From Liolophura sinensis (taxonomy: Eukaryota; Mollusca; Polyplacophora; Chitonida; Chitonidae): a stretch of 64,000 nucleotides of DNA. How positions within the stretch are numbered: the stretch's first letter is position 1; each line of letters opens with the position of its first letter. Made by a program: the position numbers and the translations under genes. A model generated the notes under the pieces. The model was not told the DNA's origin. It saw only the letters and a program-made list of their open reading frames with translations, and searched no databases. Shown piece after piece: positions 1-13,677 of the stretch. The stretch is from contig NW_027018093.1 of assembly GCF_032854445.1 (NCBI RefSeq), positions 21,473 through 85,472 of the forward strand. Direction: 5' to 3'.

Positions 1-2752
1 GTGCCAAAAGATGCGGAATTGAGCCAAGAATCGGCAGCTGTTGAAAAATTGCAAATTTCCCTGGTTTCCATGGAGTAAGAGCCGTTGCTGTGCACGTGAT
101 TATGACATAATAAAATGATCATTCAATTGTCACTACAGCAAAAGTATTGGTCGGAGAGCAACGCGGTTTGCACCCATTCGATTTCTCGTCACAAAATACG
201 TCGGATTAGCCTCTACCAGCAGCACTGGAACAATTTTTCCAATTTTGCATTTTTGCCTGGCCTTTTTGTTAATTGAAATCGGCTACACTGTACTCTGTAC
301 AATCGGGACTGGTCATTACTATATTCAACTTTTGACTATATGTATGTGCCCTTTGGTAGCCCAGAAGACGTCAAATCTTTGGGCTAAGCCCATTTAAACT
401 CACCCAGCAATTGCTTACTTCTAAGTCGAAGACAATCTTAATGTCTTTATCTACGTGTAGAAAAAACCACACCATTTGTACATGAAAAACACAAGGTACT
501 TGATACAGTCTGCTGTAAAAAGTACAACTGAACACTGACCCACTTCAGTAAGATGCCAAAAGATGCGGAATTGAGCCAGGCATCGGCAGCTGTTGAAAAT
601 TGCAAATTTCCTGGTTTCCATGGAGTAAGAGCCGTTGCTACGCACGTGATTATGACATAAATGATCATTCAATTGTCACTACAGCCAAAAGTATTGGTCG
701 GAGAGCAACGCGGTTTGCACCATAAGATTCTCGTCACAAAATACGTCGGATTAGCCTCTTACCAGCAGCACTGAACAATTTTTCCAATTTTGCAATTTTG
801 CCTGGCCTTTTTGTTAATTGAAATCGGCTACACTGTACTCTGTACAATCGCGACTGGTCATTACTACATTCAACTTTTGACTATATGTGATGTGCCCTTC
901 GGCAGCCCAGAAGACCTGAAATCTTTGGGCTTAGCCCATTTAACTCACCCAGCAATTGCTTACTTCTAAGTCGAAGACAATCTTAATGTCTTTATCTACG
1001 TGTAGAAAAACCACACCATTTGTACATGAAAAAAACACAAGGTACTTGATACAGTCTGCTGTAAAAAGTACAACTGAACACTGACCCACTTCAGTAAGGT
1101 GCCAAAAGATGCGGAATTGAGCCAGGCATCGGCAGCTGTTGAAAAATTGCAAATTTCCCTGGTTTCCATGGAGTAAGAGCCGTTGCTACGCACGTGATTA
1201 ATGACATAAAATGATCATTCAATTGTCGCTTACAGCCAAAAGTATTGGTCGGAGAGCAACGCGGATTGCACCATTCGATTTCTCGTCACAAAATACGTCG
1301 ATTAGCCTCTTACTAGTAGCACTGGAACAGTTTTTCCACTTTTGCATTTTTGCCTGGTCTTTTTGTTAATTCAAACCGTCTACACTGTACTCTGTACAAT
1401 CGCGACTGGTCATTACTATATTCAACTTTTGACTATAAGTTATGTGCCCTTCGGTAGCCCAGAAGACGTCAAATCTTTGGGCTAAGCCCATTTAAACTCA
1501 CCCAGCAATTGCCTTACTTCTAAGTGCAAGACAATCTCAATGTCTTTATCTACGTGTAGAAAAACCACACCATTGGTACGTGAAAAACACAAGGTACTTG
1601 ATACAGTCTGCTGTAAAAAGTACAACTGAACACTGACCCACTTCAGTAAGGTTCCAAAAGATGCGGAATTGAGCCAGTATCGGCAGCTGTTGAAAAATTG
1701 CAAATTCCCTGGTTTCCATGGAGTAAGAGCCGTTGCTGTTGCACGTGATTATGACATAAAGGATCATTCAATTGTCACAACAGCCAAAAGTATTGGTCGG
1801 AGAGCAACGCGGTTTGCACCATCAAGATTTCTCGTCACAAAATACATCGGATTAGCCTCTTCACAGCAGCAGTGGAACAATTTTTCCAATTTTGCATTTT
1901 TGCCTGGTCTTTTTGTTAATTGAAATCGGCTACACTGTACTCTGTACAATCGCGGACTGGTCATTACTATATTCAACTTTTGACTATATGTTATGTGCCC
2001 TTCGGTAGCCCAGAGACGTCAAATCTTTGGGCTAAGCCCATTTAACTCACCCAGCAATTGCCTTTCTTCTAAATCGAAGACAATCTCAATGTCTTTATCT
2101 ACGTGTTGAAAAACCACACCATTTGTACATGAAAAACACAAGGTACTTGATACAGTCTGCTGTAAAAAAGTACAACTGAACACTGACCCACATTTATAAT
2201 GTGTCAAAAGATGCGGAATTGGGCCAGGCATAGCTGTTAAATTAATTGCAAAGTTCCCCTGGTTTCCATGGAGTAAGAGCCGTTGCTGTGCACGTGATTA
2301 TGACATCAATATTCATTGAATTGTCGCTACAAGCCAAAAGTATTGGTCGGAGAGCACGCGGTTTGCACCATTCGAATTTCTCGTCACAAAATACGTCGGA
2401 TTAGCCTCTTACCAGCAGCACTGGAAACAGTTTTTCCACTTTTGCATTTTTGCCTGGTCTTTTTGTTAATTGAAATCGGCTACACTGTACTCTGTACAAT
2501 CGCGACTGGTCATTACTACATTTAACTTTTGACTATAAGTTATGTGCCCTTCGGTAGCCCAGAAGACCTGAAATCTTTGGGCTAAGCCCATTTAACTCAC
2601 CCAGCAATTCCCTTACTTCTAAGTGCAAGACAATCTCAATGTCGTTATCTACGTGTAGAAAAAACCAGAGCCATTTTGTACATGAAAAACACAAGGTACT
2701 TGATACAGTCTGCTGTAAAAAGTACAACTGAACACTGACCCACTTCAGTAAG
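1..2752. repeat. Left-end monomers M1-M5, indel-rich
   Basis: Monomers start at 1, 553, 1099, 1651 and 2201, giving lengths of 552, 546, 552, 550 and 552, unlike the constant 549 further right. Many single-base gains or losses are visible: an extra C near 174, a missing T near 210, an extra A in the TTTAAACTCAC run near 395 and 1493, and a shortened CAATTGCTTAC near 410 and 955. Some of these recur in two units and so may be real shared variants. Others look like homopolymer miscounts. Either the array edge is decaying or this is a weakly covered contig end. No gene is present. Confidence 0.85.
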
Positions 2753-4685
2753 GTGCCGAAAGATGCGGAATTGAGCCAGGCATCGGCAGCTGTTGAAAAA
2801 TTGCAAATTTCCCTGGTTTCCATGGAGTAAGAGCCGTTGCTGGGCACGTGATTATGACATAAATGATCATTCAATTGTCACTACAGCCCAAAGTATTGGT
2901 CGGAGAGCAACGCGGTTTGCACCATAAGGTTTCTCGTCAAAAAATACGTCGGATTAGCCTCTTACTAGTAGCACAGGAACAGTTTTTCCACTTTTGCATT
3001 TTGGCCTGGCCTTTTTGTTATATGAAATCGGCTACACTGTACTATGTACCATCGCGACTGGTCATTACTATATTCAACTTTTGACTATATGTTATGTGCC
3101 CTTCGGTAGCCCAGAAGACGTCAAATCTTTGGGCTAAGCCCATTTTAACTCACCCAGCAATTGTCTTACTTCTAAGTCCAAGACAATCTCAATGTCTTTA
3201 TCTACGTGTAGAAAAACCACACCATTTGTACATAAAAAAACACAAGGTACTTGATACAGTCTGCTGTAAAAAGTACAACTGACCACAGACCCACATGAAT
3301 AAGGTGCCAAAAGATGCGGAATTGAGCCAGGAATCGGCAGCTGTTGAAAAATTGCAAAGTTCCCTGGTTTCCATGGAGTAAGAGCCGTTGCTGTGCACGT
3401 GATTATGACATAAATGATCATTCAATTGTCACTACAGCCAAAAGTATTGGTCGGAGAGCAACGCGGTTTGCACCATAAGATTTCTCGTCACAAAATACGT
3501 CGGATTAGCCTCTTACCAGCAGCACTGGAACAATGTTTCCAATTTTGCATTTTTGCCTGGCCTTTTTGTTAATTGAAATCGGCTACACTGTACTCTGTAC
3601 AATCGCGACTGGTCATTACTATATTCAACTTTTGACTATATGTTATGTGCCCTTCGGTAGCCCAGAAGACGTCAAATCTTTGGGCTAAGCCCATTTAACT
3701 CACCCAGCAATTGCCTTACTTCTAAGTCGAAGACAACCTTAATGTCTTTATCTACGTGTAGAAAAACCACACCATTTGTACATAAAAAACACAAGGTACT
3801 TGATACAGTCTGCTGTAAAAAGTACAACTGAACACTGACCCACTTCAGTAAGATGCCAAAAGATGCGGAATTGAGCCAGGCATCGGCAGCTGTTGAAAAA
3901 TTGCAATTTTCCCTGGTTTCCATGGAGTAAGAGCCGTTGCTACGCACGTGATTATGACATCAATGATCATTCAATTGTCGCTACAGCCAAAAGTATTGGT
4001 CGGAGAGCAACGCGGATTGCACCATTCGATTTCTCGTCACAAAATACGTCGGATTAGCCTCTTACTAGTAGCACTGGAACAGTTTTTCCACTTTTGCATT
4101 TTTGCCTGGTCTTTTTGTTAATTGAAACCGGCTACACTGTACTCTGTACAATCGCGACTGGTCATTACTATATTCTACTTTTGACTATAAGTTATGTGCC
4201 CTTCGGTAGCCCAGAAGACGTCAAATCTTTGGGCTAAGCCCATTTAACTCACCCAGCAATTGCCTTACTTCTAAGTCCAAGACAATCTCAATGTCTTTAT
4301 CTACGTGTAGAAAAACCACACCATTTGTACGTGAAAAACACAAGGTACCTGATACAGTCTGCTGTAAAAAGTACAACTAAACACTGACCCACTTCAGTAA
4401 GGTGCCAAAAGATGCGGAATTGAGCCAGGCATCGGCAGCTGTTGAAAAATTGCAAATTTCCCTGGTTTCCATGGAGTAAGAGCCGTTGCTGGGCACGTGA
4501 TTATGACATAAATGATCATTCATTTGTCACTACAGCCAAAAGTATTGGTCGGAGAGCAACGCAGTTTGCACCATTCTATTTCTCGTCACAAAATACGTCG
4601 GATTAGCCTCTACCAGCAGCACTGGAACAGTTTTTCCACTTTTGCATTTTTACCTGGTCTTTTTGTTAATTGAAACCGGCTACAC

Positions 4686-4698
4686 TGTAATCTTTACA
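4686..4698. other. Doubly changed but symmetric dyad TGTAA-TCT-TTACA
   Basis: Here both arms differ from the usual form (C to A in the left arm, G to T in the right), so the inverted repeat is preserved. The same form is seen in M9, M12, M17, M19, M27, M30, M35, M37, M46, M48, M51 and M57. M42 has TGTAA-TAT-TTACA, which is also symmetric. Confidence 0.7.
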
Positions 4699-5234
4699 AT
4701 CGCGACTGGTCATTACTATATTAAACTTTTGACTATAAGTTATGTGCCCTTCGGTAGCCCAGAGGACGTCAAATCTTTGGGCCAAGCCCATTTAACTCAC
4801 CCAGCAATTGTCTTACTTCTAAGTCCAAGACAATCTCAATGTCTTTATCTACGTGTAGAAAAACCACACCATTTGTACATGAAAAACACAAGGTACTTGA
4901 TACAGTCTGATGTAAAAAGTACAACTGACCACAGACCCACATGAATAAGGTGCCAAAAGATTCGGAATAGAGCCAAGCATCGGCAGCTGTTGAAAAATTG
5001 CAAATATCCCTGGTTTCCATGGAGTAAGAGCCGTTGCTACGCACGTGATTATGACATCAATGATCATTCAATTGTCGCTACAGCCAAAAGTATTGGTCGG
5101 AGAGCAACGCGGTTTGCACCATTCGATTTCTCGTCATAAAATACGTCGGATTAGCCTCTTACTAGTAGCACTGGAACAGTTTTTCCACTTTTGCATTTTT
5201 GCCTGGTCTTTTTGTTAATTGAAACCGGCTACTC

Positions 5235-5247
5235 TGTAATCTGTACA
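5235..5247. other. Half-changed dyad TGTAA-TCT-GTACA
   Basis: Only the left arm is changed, giving one mismatched pair. This is the form expected for an intermediate between the usual dyad and the doubly changed one. It occurs in M10, M13, M22, M28, M31, M40, M52, M54 and M56, all of the p5/p8/p17 type. Confidence 0.7.
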
Positions 5248-7145
5248 ATCGCGACTGGTCATTACTATGTTCAACTTTTGACTATAAGTTATGTGCCCTT
5301 CGGTAGCCCAGAAGACCTGAAATCTTTGGGCCAAGCCCATTTAACTCACCCAGCAATTGTCTTACTTCTAAGTCCAAGACAATCTCAATGTCTTTATCTA
5401 CGTGTAGAAAAACCACACCATTTGTACATAAAAAACACAAGGTACTTGATACAGTCTGCTGTAAAAAGTACAACTAAACACTGACCCACATTTATAAGGT
5501 GCCAAAAGATGCGGAATTGGGCCAGGCATCGGCAGCTGTTAACAAATTGTAAATATCCCTGGTTTCCATTGAGTAAGAGCCGTTGCTGTGCACGTGATTA
5601 TGACATCAATATTCATTGAATTGTCGCTACAGCCAAAAGTATTGGTCGGAGAGCAACGCGGTTTGCACCATTCGATTTCTTGTCTCAAAATACGTCGGAT
5701 TAGCCTCTTACCAGCAGCACTGGAACAGTTTTTCCACTTTTGCATTTTTACCTGGTCTTTTTGTTAATTGAAATCGGCTACACTGTACTCTGTACAATGG
5801 CGACTGGTCATTACTATATTCAACTTTTGACTATAAGTTATGTGCCCTTCGGTAGCCCAGAAGACGTCAAATCTTTGGGCTAAGCCCATTTAACTCACCC
5901 AGCAATTGCCTTACTTCTAAGTCCAAGACAATCTCAATGTCTTTATCTACGTGTAGAAAAACCACACCATTTGTACGTGAAAAACACAAGGTACCTGATA
6001 CAGTCTGCTGTAAAAAGTACAACTAAACACTGACCCACTTCAGTAAGGTGCCAAAAGATGCGGAATTGAGCCAGGCATCGGCAGCTGTTGAAAAATTGCA
6101 AATTTCCCTGGTTTCCATGGAGTAAGAGCCGTTGCTGGGCACGTGATTATGACATAAATGATCATTCATTTGTCACTACAGCCAAAAGTATTGGTCGGAG
6201 AGCAACGCAGTTTGCACCATTCGATTTCTCGTCACAAAATACGTCGGATTAGCCTCTTACCAGCAGCACTGGAACAGTTTTTCCACTTTTGCATTTTTAC
6301 CTGGTCTTTTTGTTAATTGAAACCGGCTACACTGTAATCTTTACAATCGCGACTGGTCATTACTATATTAAACTTTTGACTATAAGTTATGTGCCCTTCG
6401 GTAGCCCAGAGGACGTCAAATCTTTGGGCCAAGCCCATTTAACTCACCCAGCAATTGTCTTACTTCTAAGTCCAAGACAATCTCAATGTCTTTATCTACG
6501 TGTAGAAAAACCACACCATTTGTACATGAAAAACACAAGGTACTTGATACAGTCTGATGTAAAAAGTACAACTGACCACAGACCCACATGAATAAGGTGC
6601 CAAAAGATTCGGAATTGAGCCAAGCATCGGCAGCTGTTGAAAAATTGCAAATATCCCTGGTTTCTATGGAGTAAGAGCCGTTGCTACGCACGTGATTATG
6701 ACATCAATGATCATTCAATTGTCGCTACAGCCAAAAGTATTGGTCGGAGAGCAACGCGGTTTGCACCATTCGATTTCTCGTCATAAAATACGTCGGATTA
6801 GCCTCTTACTAGTAGCACTGGAACAGTTTTTCCACTTTTGCATTTTTGCCTGGTCTTTTTGTTAATTGAAACCGGCTACTCTGTAATCTGTACAATCGCG
6901 ACTGGTCATTACTATATTCAACTTTTGACTATAAGTTATGTGCCCTTCGGTAGCCCAGAAGACCTGAAATCTTTGGGCCAAGCCCATTTAACTCACCCAG
7001 CAATTGTCTTACTTCTAAGTCCAAGACAATCTCAATGTCTTTATCTACGTGTAGAAAAACCACACCATTTGTACATAAAAAACACAAGGTACTTGATACA
7101 GTCTGCTGTAAAAAGTACAACTAAACACTGACCCACATTTATAAG

Positions 7146-9341
7146 GTGCCAAAAGATGCGGAATTGGGCCAGGCATCGGCAGCTGTTAAAAAATTGTAAA
7201 TATCCCTGGTTTCCATTGAGTAAGAGCCGTTGCTGTGCACGTGATTATGACATCAATATTCATTGAATTGTCGCTACAGCCAAAAGTATTGGTCGGAGAG
7301 CAACGCGGTTTGCACCATTCGATTTCTTGTCTCAAAATACGTCGGATTAGCCTCTTACCAGCAGCACTGGAACAGTTTTTCCACTTTTGCATTTTTACCT
7401 GGTCTTTTTGTTAATTGAAATCGGCTACACTGTACTCTGTACAATGGCGACTGGTCATTACTATATTCAACTTTTGACTATAAGTTATGTGCCCTTCGGT
7501 AGCCCAGAAGACCTGAAATCTTTGGGCTAAGCCCATTTAACTCACCCAGCAATTGCCTTACTTCTAAGTGCAAGACAAACTCAATGTCTTTATCTACGTG
7601 TAGAAAAACCACACCATTTGTACATGAAAAACACAAGGTACTTGATACAGTCTGCTGTAAAAAGTACAACTGAACACTGACGCACTTCAGTAAGGTGCCA
7701 AAAGATGCCGAATTGAGCCAGGCATCGGCAGCTGTTGAAAAATTGCAAATTTCCCTGGTTTCCATGGAGTAAGAGCCGTTGCTGGGCACGTGATTATGAC
7801 ATCAATATTCATTGAATTGTCGCTACAGCCAAAAGTATTGGTCGTAGAGCAACGCGGTTTGCACCATTCGATTTCTCGTCACAAAATACGTCGGATTAGC
7901 CTCTTACCAGCAGCACTGTAAAAGTTTTTCCACTTTTGCATTTTTACCTGGTCTTTTTGTTAATTGAAATCGGCTACACTGTACTCTGTACAATCGCGAC
8001 TGGTCATTACTATATTCAACTTTTGACTATAAGTTATGTGCCCTTCGGTAGCCCAGAAGACGTCAAATCTTTGGGCTAAGCCCATTTAACTCACCCAGCA
8101 ATTGTCTTACTTCTAAGTCCAAGACAATCTCAATGTCTTTATCTACGTGTAGAAAAACCAGACCATTTGTACATAAAAAACACAAGGTACTTGATACAGT
8201 CTGCTGTAAAAAGTACAACTAAACACTGACCCACATTTATAAGGTGCCAAAAGATGCGGAATTGGGCCAGGCATCGGCAGCTGTTAAAAAATTGTAAATA
8301 TCCCTGGTTTCCATTGAGTAAGAGCCGTTGCTGTGCACGTGATTATGACATCAATATTCATTGAATTGTCGCTACAGCCAAAAGTATTGGTCGGAGAGCA
8401 ACGCGGTTTGCACCATTCGATTTCTTGTCTCAAAATACGTCGGATTAGCCTCTTACCAGCAGCACTGGAACAGTTTTTCCACTTTTGCATTTTTACCTGG
8501 TCTTTTTGTTAATTGAAATCGGCTACACTGTACTCTGTACAATCGCGACTGGTCATTACTATATTCAACTTTTGACTATAAGTTATGTGCCCTTCGGTAG
8601 CCCAGAAGACCTGAAATCTTTGGGCTAAGCCCATTTAACTCACCCAGCAATTGCCTTACTTCTAAGTGCAAGACAATCTCAATGTCTTTATCTACGTGTA
8701 GAAAAACCACACCATTTGTACATGAAAAACACAAGGTACTTGATACAGTCTGCTGTAAAAAGTACAACTGAACACTGACGCACTTCAGTAAGGTGCCAAA
8801 AGATGCCGAATTGAGCCAGGCATCGGCAGCTGTTGAAGAATTGCAAATTTCCCTGGTTTCCATGGAGTAAGAGCCGTTGCTGGGCACGTGATTATGACAT
8901 CAATATTCATTGAATTGTCGCTACAGCCAAAAGTATTGGTCGTAGAGCAACGCGGTTTGCACCATTCGATTTCTCGTCACAAAATACGTCGGATTAGCCT
9001 CTTACCAGCAGCACTGGAACAGTTTTTCCACTTTTGCATTTTTACCTGGTCTTTTTGTTAATTGAAACCGGCTACACTGTAATCTTTACAATCGCGACTG
9101 GTCATTACTATATTCAACTTTTGACTATAAGTTATGTGCCCTTCGGTAGCCCAGAGGACGTGAAATCTTTGGGCCAAGCCCATTTAACTCACCCAGCACT
9201 TGTCTTACTTCTAAGTCCAAGACAATCTCAATGTCTTTATCCACGTGTAGAAAAACCACACCATTTGTACATGAAAAACACAAGGTACTTGATACAGTCT
9301 GCTGTAAAAAGTACAACTGAACACTGACCCACTTCAGTAAG
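7146..9341. repeat. Tandem dimer duplication inside HOR copy A (M14-M15, M16-M17)
   Basis: M14 and M16 share CCATTGAGTAAG, the AATATTCATTGAATTG form of the box and TCTTGTCTCAAAATACG. M15 and M17 share GATGCCGAATTG, GACGCACTTCAG and GGTCGTAGAGC. The offset is 1098 bp, which is two monomers. M12-M15 therefore overlaps the trimer duplication, and position p9 belongs to both events. The same pattern is present at M32-M35 in copy B, and M44-M46 carries one version of it. Confidence 0.8.
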
Positions 9342-12300
9342 ATGCCAAAAGATTCGGAATTGAGCCAAGCATCGGCAGCTGTTGAAAAATTGCAATTTTC
9401 CCTGGTTTCCATGGAGTAAGAGCCGTTGCTACGCACGTGATTATGACATTAATGATCATTCAGTTGTCGCTACAGCCAAAAGTATTGGTCGGAGAGCAAC
9501 GCGGATTGCACCATTCGATTTCTCGTCACAAAATACGTCGGATTAGCCTCCTACTAGTAGCACTGGAACAGTTTTTCCACTTTTGCATTTTTGCCTGTTC
9601 TTTTTGTTAATTGAAACCGGCTACACTGTACTCTGTACAATCGCGACTGGTCATTACTATATTCTACTTTTGACTATAAGTTATGTGCCCTTCGGTAGCC
9701 CAGAAGACGTCAAATTTTTGGGCTAAGCCCATTTAACTCACCCAGCAATTGCCTTACTTCTAAGTCCAAGACAATCTCAATGTCTTTATCTACGTGTAGA
9801 AAAACCACACCATTTGTACGTGAAAAACACAAGGTACCTGATACAGTCTGATGTAAAAAGTACAACTAAACACTGACCCACTTCAGTAAGGTGCCAAAAG
9901 ATGCGGAATTGAGCCAGGCATCGGCAGCTGTTGAAAAATTGCAAATTTCCCTGGTTTCCATGGAGTAAGAGCCGTTGCTGGGCACGTGATTATGACATAA
10001 ATGATCATTCATTTGTCACTACAGCCAAAAGTATTGGTCGGAGAGCAACGCAGTTTGCACCATTCGATTTCTCGTCACAAAATACGTCGGATTAGCCTCT
10101 TACCAGGAGCACTGGAACAGTTTTTCCACTTTTGCATTTTTACCTGGTCTTTTTGTTAATTGAAATCGGCTACACTGTAATCTTTACAATCGCGACTGGT
10201 CATTACTATATTCAACTTTTGACTATATGTTATGTGCCCTTCGGTAGCCCAGAAGACGTCAAATCTTTGGGCTAAGCCCATTTAACTCACCCAGCAATTG
10301 CCTTACTTCTAAGTCGAAGACAATCTTAATGTCTTTATCTACGTGTAGAAAAACCACACCATTTGTACATAAAAAACACAAGGTACTTGATACAGTCTGC
10401 TGTAAAAAGTACAACTGAACACTGACCCACTTCAGTAAGATGCCAAAAGATGCGGAATTGAGCCAGGCATCGGCAGCTGTTGAAAAATTGCAATTTTCCC
10501 TGGTTTCCATGGAGTAAGAGCCGTTGCTACGCACGTGATTATGACATCAATGATCATTCAATTGTCGCTACAGCCAAAAGTATTGGTCGGAGAGCAACGC
10601 GGATTGCACCATTCGATTTCTCGTCACAAAATACGTCGGATTAGCCTCTTACTAGTAGCACTGGAACAGTTTTTCCACTTTTGCATTTTTGCCTGGTCTT
10701 TTTGTTAATTGAAACCGGCTACACTGTACTCTGTACAATCGCGACTGGTCATTACTATATTCTACTTTTGACTATAAGTTATGTGCCCTTCGGTAGCCCA
10801 GAAGACGTCAAATCTTTGGGCTAAGCCCATTTAACTCACCCAGCAATTGCCTTACTTCTAAGTCCAAGACAATCTCAATGTCTTTATCTACGTGTAGAAA
10901 AACCAGACCATTTGTACGTGAAAAACACAAGGTACCTGATACAGTCTGCTGTAAAAAGTACAACTAAACACTGACCCACTTCAGTAAAGTGCCAAAAGAT
11001 GCGGAATTGAGCCAGGCATCGGCAGCTGTTGAAAAATTGCAAATTTCCCTGGTTTCCATGGAGTAACAGCCGTTGCTGGGCACGTGATTATGACTTAAAT
11101 GATCATTGAATTGTCACTACAGCCAAAAGTATTGGTCGGAGAGCAACGCAGTTTGCACCATTCGATTTCTCGTCACAAAATACGTCGGATTAGCCTCTTA
11201 CCAGCAGCACTGTAACAGTTTTTCCACTTTTGCATTTTTACCTGGTCTTTTTGTTAATTGAAATCGGCTACACTGTACTCTGTACAATCGCGACTGGTCA
11301 TTACTATATTCAACTTTTGACTATAAGTTATGTGCCCTTCGGTAGCCCAGAAGACGTCAAATCTTTCGGCTTAGCCCATTTAACTCACCCAGCAATTGTC
11401 TTACTTCTAAGTCCAAGACAATCTCAATGTCTTTATCTACGTGTAGAAAAACCACACCATTTGTACATGAAAAACACAAGGTACTCGATACAGTCTGATG
11501 TAAAAAGTACAACTGACCACAGACCCACATGAATAAGGTGCCAAAAGATTCGGAATTGAGCCAAGCATCGGCAGCTGCTGAAAAATTGCAAATATCCCTG
11601 GTTTCTATGGAGTAAGAGCCGTTGCTACGCACGTGATTATGACATCAATGATCATTCAATTGTCGCTACAGCCAAAAGTATTGGTCGGAGAGCAACGCGG
11701 TTTGCACCATTCGATTTCTCGTCATAAAATACGTCGGATTAGCCTCTTACTAGTAGCACTGGAACAGTTTTTCCACTTTTGCATTTTTGCCTGGTCTTTT
11801 TGTTAATTGAAACCGGCTACTCTGTAATCTGTACAATCGCGACTGGTCATTACTATATTCAACTTTTGACTATAAGTTATGTGCCCTTCGGTAGCCCAGA
11901 AGACCTGAAATCTTTGGGCCAAGCCCATTTAACTCACCCGGCAATTGTCTTACTTCTAAGTGCAAGACAATCTCAATGTTTTTATCTACGTGTAGAAAAA
12001 CCAGACCATTTGTACATGAAAAACACAAGGTACTTGATACAGTCTGCTGTAAAAAGTACAACTGAACACTGACCCACTTCAGTAAGATGCCAAAAGATTC
12101 GGAATTGAGCCAAGCATCGGCAGCTGTTGAAAAATTGCAATTTTCCCTGGTTTCCATGGAGTAAGAGCCGTTGCTACGCACGTGATTATGACATCAATGA
12201 TCATTCAATTGTCGCTACAGCCAAAAGTATTGGTCGGAGAGCAACGCGGATTGCACCATTCGATTTCTCGTCACAAAATACGTCGGATTAGCCTCTTACT

Positions 12301-13677
12301 AGTAGCACTGGAACAGTTTTTCCACTTTTGCATTTTTGCCTGGTCTTTTTGTTAATTGAAACCGGCTACACTGTACTCTGTACAATCGCGACTGGTCATT
12401 ACTATATTCTACTTTTGACTATAAGTTATGTGCCCTTCGGTAGCCCAGAAGACGTCAAATTTTTGGGATAAGCCCATTTAACTCACCCAGCAATTGCCTT
12501 ACTTCTAAGTCCAAGACAATCTCAATGTCTTTATCTACGTGTAGAAAAACCACACCATTTGTACGTGAAAAACACAAGGTACCTGATACAATCTGCTGTA
12601 AAAAGTACAACTAAACACTGACCCACTTCAGTAAGGTGCCAAAAGATGCGGAATTGAGCCAGGCATCGGCAGCTGTTGAAAAATTGCAAATTTCCCTGGT
12701 TTCCATGGAGTAAGAGCCGTTGCTGGGCACGTGATTATGACATAAATGATCATTCAATTGTCACTACAGCCCAAAGTATTGGTCGGAGAGCAACGCGGTT
12801 TGCACCATAAGGTTTCTCGTCAAAAAATACGTCGGATTAGCCTCTTACTAGTAGCACAGGAACAGTTTTTCCACTTTTGCATTTTGGCCTGGCCTTTTTG
12901 TTATATCAAATCGGCTACACTGTACTATGTACCATCGCGACTGGTCATTACTATATTCAACTTTTGACTATATGTTATGTGCCCTTCGGTAGCCCAGAAG
13001 ACGTCAAATCTTTGGGCTAAGCCCATTTAACTCACCCAGCAATTGTCTTACTTCTAAGTCCAAGACAATCTCAATGTCTTTATCTACGTGTAGAAAAACC
13101 ACACCATTTGTACATAAAAAAACACAAGGTACTTGATACAGTCTGCTGTAAAAAGTACAACTGACCACAGACCCACATGAATAAGGTGCCAAAAGATGCG
13201 GAATTGAGCCAGGAATCGGCAGCTGTTGAAAAATTGCAAATTTCCCTGGTTTCCATGGAGTAAGAGCCGTTGCTGTGCACGTGATTATGACATAAATGAT
13301 CATTCAATTGTCACTACAGCCAAAAGTATTGGTCGGAGAGCAACGCGGTTTGCACCATAAGATTTCTCGTCACAAAATACGTCGGATTAGCCTCTTACCA
13401 GCAGCACTGGAACAATGTTTCCAATTTTGCATTTTTGCCTGGCCTTTTTGTTAATTGAAATCGGCTACACTGTACTCTGTACAATCGCGACTGGTCATTA
13501 CTATATTCAACTTTTGACTATATGTTATGTGCCCTTCGGTAGCCCAGAAGACGTCAAATCTTTGGGCTAAGCCCATTTAACTCACCCAGCAATTGCCTTA
13601 CTTCTAAGTCGAAGACAATCTTAATGTCTTTATCTACGTGTAGAAAAACCACACCATTTGTACATAAAAAACACAAG

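Larger units (their letters stand above)
4402..7145. repeat. Tandem trimer duplication inside HOR copy A (M9-M11, M12-M14)
   Basis: M9-M11 (4402-6047) and M12-M14 (6048-7694) repeat at about 1647 bp. The first units of both trimers share CATTCATTTGTCAC and CGCAGTTTGC. The second units share GATTCGGAAT and TCGTCATAAAATACG. The third units share GGAATTGGGCC, TCTTGTCTCAAAATACG and CCATTGAGTAAG. The interval given stops at the end of M13. The same arrangement recurs at M27-M32 in copy B. Confidence 0.85.
2753..12635. repeat. 18-monomer higher-order repeat, copy A
   Basis: Monomers M6-M23 start at 2753, 3304, 3853, 4402, 4950, 5499, 6048, 6597, 7146, 7695, 8244, 8793, 9342, 9891, 10440, 10989, 11538 and 12087. 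Each matches the unit 18 places later at an offset of 9882-9883 bp, including private variants. For example, the CCATAAGGTTTCTCG form with TTATATGAAATC or TTATATCAAATC is found only in M6 and M24. I call the 18 positions p1-p18. Within the copy, M9-M11 and M12-M14 are near-identical trimers and M14-M15 and M16-M17 near-identical dimers. M9 carries a one-base loss (CCTCTACCAG, near 4610) that its partner M27 lacks. Confidence 0.9.

Noticed and set aside
4901-4920. Hammerhead ribozyme core
   Set aside because: Some units have CTGATGT, one base from CTGATGA, but the matching GAAA and flanking stems are absent and most units read CTGCTGT.
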